From Alphaproteobacteria bacterium (lineage in GTDB: Bacteria > Pseudomonadota > Alphaproteobacteria > Rhodobacterales > Rhodobacteraceae): a stretch of DNA of 64,000 bases. Positions 56,112 through 64,000 of the stretch are shown here, in pieces. Position 1 is the stretch's first letter, and every line of letters begins with the position of its first letter. The notes beneath the pieces were generated by a model, which ran no database searches, had not been told where the DNA came from, and saw only the letters and a program-made list of their open reading frames with translations. The translations under genes and the position numbers were made by a program. Location: contig QOQE01000006.1 in assembly GCA_003331935.1 (NCBI GenBank), positions 1-64,000 of the forward strand, given 5' to 3'.

Positions 56112-56983
56112 CCCATATCCTGGATCATTTTCATTTTATTCATTAATGCAAGCGACTGCTTCACATGTAATTCTTCAACTAACACACCGTCAACGGTTGT
56201 TACACCGCTCTTTTCTTCTTTTGCTTTTTCGTAAGCCTCAATTATTTTGCTAGCCATTTCAATTTCTTTCTCTGTAGGAGCAAATACAGTGTTAGTAGTG
56301 TCTATTTGGTTTGGATGGATTAGCGTTTTACCATCATAACCCAAATTTTTGCCTTCTCTCGCCTCAGCTAGCAAACCTTCTTGATCTGATATGCTATTAA
56401 AAACGCCATCCAAGGTAATGACGTTATAAGCTTTTGCTGTTAATACAATGGAGCCCAGAGCATACGAAAGCCCCACTCGGGCTTCTTGACTGGGAAGAAC
56501 AAGCTCTTTTGCAAGATCATTAGTTCCCACCACTATCCCAGTAATGCTTGAACATTCTTCCAATATCTTACCTAGGTTCAATACGCATTTTGGAGTTTCA
56601 GCCATAATCCAAATTTCAGGATCTTTTTTAAAATTTAACTCTCCAAGTTTTTTTTGGATCAACAATATGTCAGAAACCTCTGAAACTTTTGGGAACAAAA
56701 TACCATCCGTCCCACTATTTTGAAGACACTCCAAATCCTTCTCTGCCCAGAGAGTATCCATGGAATTTATCCTAGTGAGAATTTTTTTTCCCTTATAGTC
56801 AGCTTTTTGGCTCGATAATACTTCAAGTATAAGCTCTCTTGCTCTTTCTTTATTTTCTGGTGATACCGCATCCTCCATATCGAATATAAAAAGATCTGCC
56901 TCAAGAGACTTAGCCTTTTCAAGGGCTCTCTCGTTAGAACCTGGCATATATAGCGCAGATCGATGTGGATAAAACTCTGACAT
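56108..56983 (-). CDS. CitE-type CoA ester lyase (malyl/methylmalyl-CoA lyase or malyl-CoA thioesterase)
   Basis: 291 residues, HpcH/HpaI-CitE TIM barrel. Family strings are RSALYMPGSNERALEKA, FDMEDAV (Glu-Asp metal-site area), RINSMDT, and GTNDLAKEL. It belongs next to mch and probably splits beta-methylmalyl-CoA to glyoxylate and propionyl-CoA (Mcl1 role) or hydrolyses malyl-CoA (Mcl2 role). The length of about 290, the N-terminus and the position beside mch are closer to Mcl2, so the gene symbol is left open. The frame start at ATG 56983 is divergent from mdh across 170 bases. Confidence 0.82.
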   Translation of the reverse strand: MSEFYPHRSALYMPGSNERALEKAKSLEADLFIFDMEDAVSPENKERARELILEVLSSQKADYKGKKILTRINSMDTLWAEKDLECLQNSGTDGILFPKVSEVSDILLIQKKLGELNFKKDPEIWIMAETPKCVLNLGKILEECSSITGIVVGTNDLAKELVLPSQEARVGLSYALGSIVLTAKAYNVITLDGVFNSISDQEGLLAEAREGKNLGYDGKTLIHPNQIDTTNTVFAPTEKEIEMASKIIEAYEKAKEEKSGVTTVDGVLVEELHVKQSLALMNKMKMIQDMG

Positions 56984-57126
56984 AACTTCTGGCCTTTTAA
57001 TCCGTTTCGATAAATATTATCAGTTATTCCAATATATAGTTTGAAATTCATAAAAATATATTTTACTTTTTGACTCAAACTTTATCTACAAAAATTTTAT
57101 AATTTCCAACAGAATAGAGATATTAA

Positions 57127-58122
<996 letters not shown>

Positions 58123-58142
58123 ATCATAAATAAGGGGGGAAA

Positions 58143-59345
58143 ATGAATATACATGAATTTCAGGGAAAGTCTCTGCTTAGTCAATTCGATATTCCGGTGC
58201 AGCCTGGAATAGTTTTAGATCTAAAGAGCAGTTTACCTTCTCTTGAAACACTTTCCGAGAAAGCAGGTGAAGGCTCTGTATTTGCAGTAAAGGCGCAGAT
58301 CCATGCTGGTGGGCGCGGAAAGGGAAAATTTAAAGAAAAAGATGCTGGAGATGGTGGGGGAGTTAGGATTTCAAAAAATGCAAATGATGCCCTTGAACAA
58401 GCACATAAAATGTTGGGTAAAACACTGGTAACGAAACAAACCGGGCCTATTGGCAAGACCGTCAACAAGGTCTATGTAGAGCTAGGATGTAGTATCGTTA
58501 AAGAATTTTATCTGGCTCTTTTGGTTGATCGGTCTTCCAGTTCTGTTTCATTTGTATGCTCTAGAAAAGGCGGCATGGATATTGAAAAGGTAGCAGAGGA
58601 AAATCCAAAAGACATTGTAACAATTATTGTTGGTCCCGCAGAGGGGTTTTCTGACCACCATGGGAGGAAAATAGCTTTTGCATTGGGATTAAAGGATATT
58701 GCTTTTAAGCAATGCGTTAAAATGACCCGAAACCTCTACAATCTTTTTATCGAGAAAAATTGTGACATGATTGAAATTAATCCTTTAATTATGACCGAAG
58801 ATAATTCCTTGACTTGTCTTGACTGTAAAATGAGCTTCGATAGCAATGCTCTTTTCAAAAACAAGGATTTAGAAACTTTAAGGGACATTACTGAGGAAGA
58901 CCCTAAAGAGTTAGAAGCATCTAAGTTTGATCTCAACTATATATCTTTAGATGGAGAGATTGGATGCATGGTTAATGGTGCTGGATTAGCCATGGCGACT
59001 ATGGATATAATAAAGCTAAATGGTTCTGAACCGGCCAACTTCCTTGATGTCGGTGGGGGCGCAACTAAGGAAAAAGTTACGGAAGCTTTTAAAATAATAA
59101 CATCAGATAAGAATGTAAAAGGAATATTAGTTAACATTTTTGGTGGCATAATGCGTTGCGATGTGATTGCAGAGGGAGTGGTTCAAGCCACCAAAGAAGT
59201 TGGATTGAAAGTTCCATTGGTCGTAAGGCTTGAAGGAACAAATGTACAAGAAGGAAAAAAGATTATAGAGCACAGTGGCTTAAACGTAATCACTGCAGAC
59301 AATTTAAATGATGCCGCGGCCAAAATAGTTGCGCAAATAAAGTGA
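58143..59345 (+). CDS. sucC: Succinyl-CoA synthetase beta subunit
   Basis: 400 residues. An N-terminal ATP-grasp domain starts with [21 protein letters not shown] and has [12 protein letters not shown] near 49-60. The C-terminal CoA-ligase domain contains [25 protein letters not shown] and [13 protein letters not shown]. It makes succinate and ATP (or GTP) from succinyl-CoA. A strong AAGGGGG ribosome-binding site precedes the ATG. sucD starts 7 bases after the stop. Confidence 0.97.
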   Translation: MNIHEFQGKSLLSQFDIPVQPGIVLDLKSSLPSLETLSEKAGEGSVFAVKAQIHAGGRGKGKFKEKDAGDGGGVRISKNANDALEQAHKMLGKTLVTKQTGPIGKTVNKVYVELGCSIVKEFYLALLVDRSSSSVSFVCSRKGGMDIEKVAEENPKDIVTIIVGPAEGFSDHHGRKIAFALGLKDIAFKQCVKMTRNLYNLFIEKNCDMIEINPLIMTEDNSLTCLDCKMSFDSNALFKNKDLETLRDITEEDPKELEASKFDLNYISLDGEIGCMVNGAGLAMATMDIIKLNGSEPANFLDVGGGATKEKVTEAFKIITSDKNVKGILVNIFGGIMRCDVIAEGVVQATKEVGLKVPLVVRLEGTNVQEGKKIIEHSGLNVITADNLNDAAAKIVAQIK

Positions 59346-59352
59346 GCTAAAT

Positions 59353-60240
59353 ATGAGTATTTATATAAATTCAGATACTAAAGTTATTTGCCAAGGTCTT
59401 ACAGGAAGTCAAGGTTCCTTTCATACAGAGCAGGCTATAAAATACGGAACGAAAATGGTAGGGGGTGTTACCCCGGGAAAAGGTGGAGGAACACACCTAG
59501 ATCTTCCCATTTTTAATTCTGTAGAGGAAGCAAAGAGAGCTACAGGTGCCAATGCAAGCGCAATCTATGTGCCGCCACCATTTGCTGCAGACGCAATATT
59601 AGAAGCTATTGATGCAGAGGTCGATCTGATAGTTTGCATTACCGAGGGTATACCTATTTTAGACATGATGAGAGTGAAATCTGTTTTAACACGATCAAAA
59701 TCAATCCTGATAGGACCGAATTGCCCTGGCGTGATAACACCTGATCAATGCAAGATTGGGATAATGCCGGGCCATATTCATAAAAAGGGAACAGTAGGAG
59801 TTGTCTCACGATCTGGAACACTAACTTATGAAGCTGTTGATCAGACAACAAAAATTGGAATAGGTCAATCATCTTGTATTGGTATAGGAGGCGATCCAAT
59901 TAAGGGGACAGAATTCATCGATGTAATTGATAAGTTTTTAAGCGATGATGAAACACAATCTATAATAATGATAGGAGAAATCGGTGGCAGCGCAGAGGAA
60001 GAAACTTGTGAATATTTAATCAAGGAGCGCAAAAAGGGAAGATCAAAGCCGATTGCTGGTTTCATAGCTGGAAAAACAGCTCCCAAGGGAAGAAGAATGG
60101 GGCACGCTGGGGCGATAGTAGCGGGAGGTATGGGCGCCGCTGAAGATAAAATAGAGGCAATGAAAAAAGCTGGTGTTATCGTTTCAGATAGTCCAGCAAC
60201 ATTAGGAGAGGCAGTACAAGAGGCAATTCAGAAAAATTAG
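59353..60240 (+). CDS. sucD: Succinyl-CoA synthetase alpha subunit
   Basis: 295 residues. The CoA-binding Rossmann domain begins with [20 protein letters not shown] and includes GGVTPGKGG and IGPNCPGVI. The phosphorylated histidine is His251 in [12 protein letters not shown]. With SucC it forms the TCA-cycle succinyl-CoA synthetase. The gap to sucA is 66 bases, larger than others in this cluster, and may hold its own signal, though I see none clearly. Confidence 0.97.
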   Translation: MSIYINSDTKVICQGLTGSQGSFHTEQAIKYGTKMVGGVTPGKGGGTHLDLPIFNSVEEAKRATGANASAIYVPPPFAADAILEAIDAEVDLIVCITEGIPILDMMRVKSVLTRSKSILIGPNCPGVITPDQCKIGIMPGHIHKKGTVGVVSRSGTLTYEAVDQTTKIGIGQSSCIGIGGDPIKGTEFIDVIDKFLSDDETQSIIMIGEIGGSAEEETCEYLIKERKKGRSKPIAGFIAGKTAPKGRRMGHAGAIVAGGMGAAEDKIEAMKKAGVIVSDSPATLGEAVQEAIQKN

Positions 60241-60306
60241 CCAAAGATTACTAGAAAATCACTGTGAGTTCTATAATATTGATAAACAAATAAGTAGCAT
60301 ATAGCC

Positions 60307-63282
60307 ATGAATAAAATGGATTCTAAAAACTCTAATAAACCGGAAGACCTCCTTAATGGAGGCAACTCAACCTATCTGGAGTATTTACAAAATATGTACA
60401 TTAAAGATCCAAAATCGGTGGATCAGTCGTGGTCATCTTTTTTTGAGTCAAACGACTTTCCAGCTGAAAAAGCATCATGGTCCCGAAGTGATTGGCCTGT
60501 AGATCAGGAGCAAGATTTTGGAGTCCAAGAAAATAGCCTTTGGAGTGCACAATCTCCAGAAGCCTTGGAAGAGAAAATTTTAGCCTATTCTCAAAAATCT
60601 GAATTCTTTTCGAGCGAAGATAACTTTAAAGAAAAAGTGTTAGACAGTTTGAGAGCCCTTATGATTATTAGAGCTTTCAGAATAAGAGGCCATTTAAAAG
60701 CAAAGCTAGACCCCCTTGAAATCAATAGCCTATCATATCATCCAGAACTTGATCCAAAAAATTATGGTTTTTCTGAAGAGGATATGGATAGAGAAATTTA
60801 TATTGATAATGTTTTGGGATTAGAAGTTGCTTCAATGAACGAGATAATGTCTTTGCTTGAAAGAACTTACTGTGGAACCTTTGCCCTTCAGTATATGCAT
60901 ATTTCAAACCCGGAACAGTCGGCGTGGCTAAAAGAACGTATTGAGGGACTTGGCAAAGAAATACAATTCACAGAAGAGGGTCGAAAAGCCATACTAAATA
61001 AACTTATAGAAGCTGAAGGTTTTGAAAGATTCCTTCACGTAAAGTATACGGGAACGAAAAGGTTTGGCTTGGACGGCGGAGAGTCGCTGATACCTGCCAT
61101 GGAACAAATAATAAAAAGGGGGGGGAATTTAGGCGTTCAAGAAATCGTTATTGGTATGCCTCATAGAGGAAGGTTATCAATACTAGCTAATGTGATGAGT
61201 AAACCGTTTAAAGCGATTTTTAATGAGTTTCAAGGTGGAAGTTATAAACCCGAAGATGTTGATGGCTCTGGCGATGTAAAATATCATTTAGGTGCTTCAT
61301 CCGACCGGGAATTTGATGGAAACAAAGTGCACTTGTCCCTAACGGCAAATCCTTCTCACTTGGAAGCCGTAAACCCGGTCGTATTAGGGAAAGTAAGGGC
61401 AAAACAAGAGCAGCTCAATGATAACGAAAGAGGAAAGGTTCTACCTGTTTTACTCCATGGCGACGCAGCTTTTGCAGGCCAAGGTGTCGTTGCCGAATGC
61501 TTTGGCCTATCCGGTCTCAAAGGGCATCGCACCGGCGGCACAATCCATATCGTCGTAAATAATCAAATTGGTTTCACAACAGCACCACTTTATTCAAGGT
61601 CATCACCCTACCCAACAGACATTGCGCTAATGGTTGAAGCGCCGATTTTTCATGTTAATGGAGATGATCCCGAAGCGGTAGTTCACGCTGCAAAAGTCGC
61701 CACAGAGTTCAGACAAAAATTCAAGAAAGACGTTGTGATTGATATTTTTTGCTATAGACGTTTTGGGCACAATGAAGGCGATGAACCTATGTTTACTCAA
61801 CCGATCATGTACAAAAAAATCAAAACCCATCCGACCGCTCTTGAGTTGTATTCCAGAAAACTAGAGGCAGAAGGTGTACTTAGGGATGGAGAATTGGACA
61901 CCCTTAAATCGAACTTTCAGAGATTTCTTAATGACGAGTTCGAGGCAGGAAAAAACTACAAACCGAATAAAGCAGATTGGCTTGATGGAAAATGGTCTGG
62001 GCTTACCAAGAGACCAGACGATTACGAAAGGGGGAAAACCTCGATCAAAAAGGATGTGTTTAAAAAAATATCGACTGTACTCACAACTATTCCAAACAAC
62101 TTTAATATACACAAAACAGTGTCAAGAATGATTGAAAATAAAAGGGATACTCTGACCAAGGGAGAGGGTATTGACTGGGCGACAGCTGAAGCGCTTGCTT
62201 TCGGGTCTTTATTGAATGAGGGGTTTTCAATTAGGCTCTCTGGTCAAGACTCGAAAAGAGGAACTTTTTCTCATAGGCACTCTGCAATTATAGATCAAAA
62301 GACTGAGGAGCGCTTTTATCCGCTTTATAATGTAACTCAAAATTCCGTTGAGTTTGGTGTTTCCAAGATTGGAGGCAAGTTAGATATCAATCAAAAAACT
62401 CAATTTGAAGTTATTGACTCAATGTTGTCTGAGTATGCAGTCTTGGGTTATGAGTATGGGTACTCTCTTGCGGAACCAAATTGCTTAACTATATGGGAAG
62501 CTCAGTTTGGGGATTTTGTAAATGGTGCACAGATTATGATCGATCAATTTATATCCTCAGGAGAAAAAAAATGGTTGAGAATGTCTGGGCTGGTAATGCT
62601 CCTGCCTCACGGTTATGAAGGACAGGGGCCAGAGCACTCATCTGCTAGATTAGAGAGATTTCTGCAGGCATGTGCAGAAGAAAATTGGATCGTGGCTAAT
62701 GTTTCCACTCCAGCTAACTATTTCCATATATTGAGAAGACAAATGCTCAGACATTTTCGAAAACCACTTGTCATAATGACCCCAAAGTCATTACTTAGAA
62801 ATAAACTAGCTGTAAGTTCGGTGAAAGATTTCACAAATGGCTCAAGCTTCCATAGAATACTCAATGATGATGCTGAAACATCGCGTGACTTTAAACTTTC
62901 TGATGATAGTAAAATTAAAAAAGTGGTTATTTGCTCCGGAAAAATTTATTACGAACTATTTACGGAAAGAAATAAGAGAAAACTAAAAGAGGTATATCTA
63001 CTTAGAATTGAACAATTGTATCCTTTTCCATCACAATCAATGATCAAGGAGTTATCGCGTTTTAAAAACGCAAAAATCACTTGGTGTCAGGAAGAGCCAC
63101 GCAACCAGGGAGGCTGGTTTTTCGTTGAACCAATACTAGAGATGGTTTTAAGTCATGTAAGCCATAGCTGTAAAAGGGCTGATTATGCCGGACGACAGTC
63201 CGCTGCCTCACCAGCAACTGGTCTAGCTAAGCAGCATATCGAGCAACAAGAAAAACTAATTGATCAAGCTTTAGAAGTTTAG
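60307..63282 (+). CDS. sucA: 2-oxoglutarate dehydrogenase E1 component
   Basis: 991 residues, the usual length. The N-terminal segment YLEYLQNMYIKDPKSVDQSW is typical, followed by the dehydrogenase domain with RFGLDGGESLIP, GMPHRGRL and the ThDP site GDAAFAGQGVVAE; the pyrimidine-domain strings are WEAQFGDFVNGAQ and LLPHGYEGQGPEHSSAR. It decarboxylates 2-oxoglutarate and transfers the succinyl group to SucB lipoyl. No obvious Shine-Dalgarno is seen before the ATG. sucB follows after 18 bases. Confidence 0.97.
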   Translation: MNKMDSKNSNKPEDLLNGGNSTYLEYLQNMYIKDPKSVDQSWSSFFESNDFPAEKASWSRSDWPVDQEQDFGVQENSLWSAQSPEALEEKILAYSQKSEFFSSEDNFKEKVLDSLRALMIIRAFRIRGHLKAKLDPLEINSLSYHPELDPKNYGFSEEDMDREIYIDNVLGLEVASMNEIMSLLERTYCGTFALQYMHISNPEQSAWLKERIEGLGKEIQFTEEGRKAILNKLIEAEGFERFLHVKYTGTKRFGLDGGESLIPAMEQIIKRGGNLGVQEIVIGMPHRGRLSILANVMSKPFKAIFNEFQGGSYKPEDVDGSGDVKYHLGASSDREFDGNKVHLSLTANPSHLEAVNPVVLGKVRAKQEQLNDNERGKVLPVLLHGDAAFAGQGVVAECFGLSGLKGHRTGGTIHIVVNNQIGFTTAPLYSRSSPYPTDIALMVEAPIFHVNGDDPEAVVHAAKVATEFRQKFKKDVVIDIFCYRRFGHNEGDEPMFTQPIMYKKIKTHPTALELYSRKLEAEGVLRDGELDTLKSNFQRFLNDEFEAGKNYKPNKADWLDGKWSGLTKRPDDYERGKTSIKKDVFKKISTVLTTIPNNFNIHKTVSRMIENKRDTLTKGEGIDWATAEALAFGSLLNEGFSIRLSGQDSKRGTFSHRHSAIIDQKTEERFYPLYNVTQNSVEFGVSKIGGKLDINQKTQFEVIDSMLSEYAVLGYEYGYSLAEPNCLTIWEAQFGDFVNGAQIMIDQFISSGEKKWLRMSGLVMLLPHGYEGQGPEHSSARLERFLQACAEENWIVANVSTPANYFHILRRQMLRHFRKPLVIMTPKSLLRNKLAVSSVKDFTNGSSFHRILNDDAETSRDFKLSDDSKIKKVVICSGKIYYELFTERNKRKLKEVYLLRIEQLYPFPSQSMIKELSRFKNAKITWCQEEPRNQGGWFFVEPILEMVLSHVSHSCKRADYAGRQSAASPATGLAKQHIEQQEKLIDQALEV

Positions 63283-63300
63283 GGCGTTATTTAGGGGATT

Positions 63301-64000
63301 ATGATGATAGAGTTAAAAGTTCCTACATTAGGTGAGAGTGTAACGGAGGCGACAGTTGGCACTTGGTTCAAGAAGGCGGGAGAAAAGGTCGCTGTTGATG
63401 AAATGATATGCGAACTCGAAACAGATAAAGTAACAATCGAAGTTCCAAGCACTGTGAGCGGTGTCGTTTCAAAAATTATAGTCAAGGAAGGAGAAACTGT
63501 AGGGTTAGATGCAATACTAGCTTTATTAGAGGAGGGCGCAGGGTCAGGAGAAAAGAATGGTACGTCAAATATTAAAACGGTAGAAAAAAATACTCCTGAA
63601 AAAATAAAAGACCATAAAAACGCCCCTTCTGCAGAAAAGATAATGAAAGAGAAAAATATTGATCCGAGCTCCTTGAAAGGAACTGGAAGAGATGGTCGGA
63701 TCATGAAGGAAGACGTCATGAGCTTGCCAAGCAATAAAGATTTACAGGTAGGTGATATGTCTTCACCAAGATCAGAAGAAAAAGTGAAAATGACGAGACT
63801 GAGACAAACAATAGCTCGGAGATTAAAGGAGTCTCAAAATACGGCAGCAATGCTAACAACATACAATGAGGCAGATATGACTGCCATTTTAAAAATAAGA
63901 AGTGAATTGAAAGACCAATTTTTCTCCAAGCATGGAGTAAAACTTGGATTTATGTCATTTTTTGTGAAAGCTTGTTGTAAAGCGCTGGAAGAAGTACCTG
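63301..64000 (+). CDS. sucB: Dihydrolipoamide succinyltransferase E2, N-terminal part (cut by right edge)
   Basis: The frame runs open from tandem ATGs at 63301 and 63304 to the window end, 233 codons. The lipoyl domain (about 1-75) has the lipoylated lysine in LETDKVTIEVPS (Lys43 counting from the first Met). A charged linker (about 80-105) leads to the E1/E3-binding domain (SAEKIMKEKNIDPSSLKGTGRDGRIMKEDV in pattern), then another linker and the start of the catalytic domain (MTRLRQTIARRLKESQ, YNEADMT). GGGG lies before the start. The catalytic His is beyond the window. Confidence 0.96.
   Translation, partial: MMIELKVPTLGESVTEATVGTWFKKAGEKVAVDEMICELETDKVTIEVPSTVSGVVSKIIVKEGETVGLDAILALLEEGAGSGEKNGTSNIKTVEKNTPEKIKDHKNAPSAEKIMKEKNIDPSSLKGTGRDGRIMKEDVMSLPSNKDLQVGDMSSPRSEEKVKMTRLRQTIARRLKESQNTAAMLTTYNEADMTAILKIRSELKDQFFSKHGVKLGFMSFFVKACCKALEEVP

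Overview
The window reads as a chromosome segment of an AT-rich, compact alphaproteobacterium. By eye G+C is in the mid-to-upper thirties of percent (not computed). Genes are densely packed, often overlapping by 1-14 bases, and several start with TTG or GTG. The alphaproteobacterial assignment rests on gene orders (miaB-phoH-ybeY-corC-lnt; fabA-fabB-fabI; glnD-murJ-trpS; sdhCDAB next to mdh-sucCDAB), on ethylmalonyl-CoA pathway genes, and on GAAC-N7-GAAC direct repeats, the LexA box of this class. A streamlined marine lineage is my inference; no species is claimed. No tRNA, rRNA, CRISPR array, insertion sequence or prophage was seen. No stretch above 300 bases lacks a gene; the longest gap (11470-11694, 225 bases) lies between fabA and imuB.

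Layout. 1-4010 (minus): miaB-phoH-ybeY-corC-lnt for tRNA modification, RNA processing, ion export and lipoprotein acylation; lnt is cut by the left edge. 4100-7923: an FAD/GcvT dimethylglycine-dehydrogenase-like enzyme, a CDP-alcohol phosphatidyltransferase, an orphan 102-residue gene with an SOS-type promoter, and an unlisted 57-residue gene. 7926-11469 (minus): fabA-fabB-fabI plus a serine/threonine dehydratase. 11695-17159 (plus): an SOS-box-preceded mutagenesis cassette, imuB - SAM methyltransferase - dnaE2, in which dnaE2 lacks its C-terminal OB domain. 17165-25562 (minus): smc, sulfurtransferase, GNAT, aminotransferase, acetyl-CoA synthetase, I78 lipoprotein. 25700-28020 (plus): FMN reductase, C4-mesaconyl-CoA-hydratase-like enzyme, EamA exporter.

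28056-41790: soluble lytic transglycosylase; dapA-smpB; rsmI-gshB-queuosine-precursor transporter; then the run glnD-murJ-trpS-usp-nfu-tsaB-rimI, in which tsaB is frameshifted at a run of ten T. 41787-48285: a complete BMP-type (nucleoside-like) ABC importer, and a TauE/SafE exporter with its TIGR02186-type partner, separated by a near-palindromic operator candidate. 48288-64000: central carbon metabolism: crotonyl-CoA carboxylase/reductase, ethylmalonyl-CoA mutase, succinate dehydrogenase, mesaconyl-CoA hydratase, a CitE-type lyase, and mdh-sucC-sucD-sucA-sucB (sucB cut by the right edge).

How it fits together. Acetyl-CoA synthetase and the ethylmalonyl-CoA enzymes point to assimilation of acetate-level carbon into the adjacent TCA genes. 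The most interesting signal is a possible local SOS regulon. A by-eye scan found five exact GAAC-N7-GAAC matches: three lie in intergenic/start-adjacent positions (7684, 11686, 25680), one overlaps the phoH start (2611) and one is inside sdhD (54490). Two of the three lead to uncharacterised content: the 102-residue orphan gene and the methyltransferase embedded between imuB and dnaE2.
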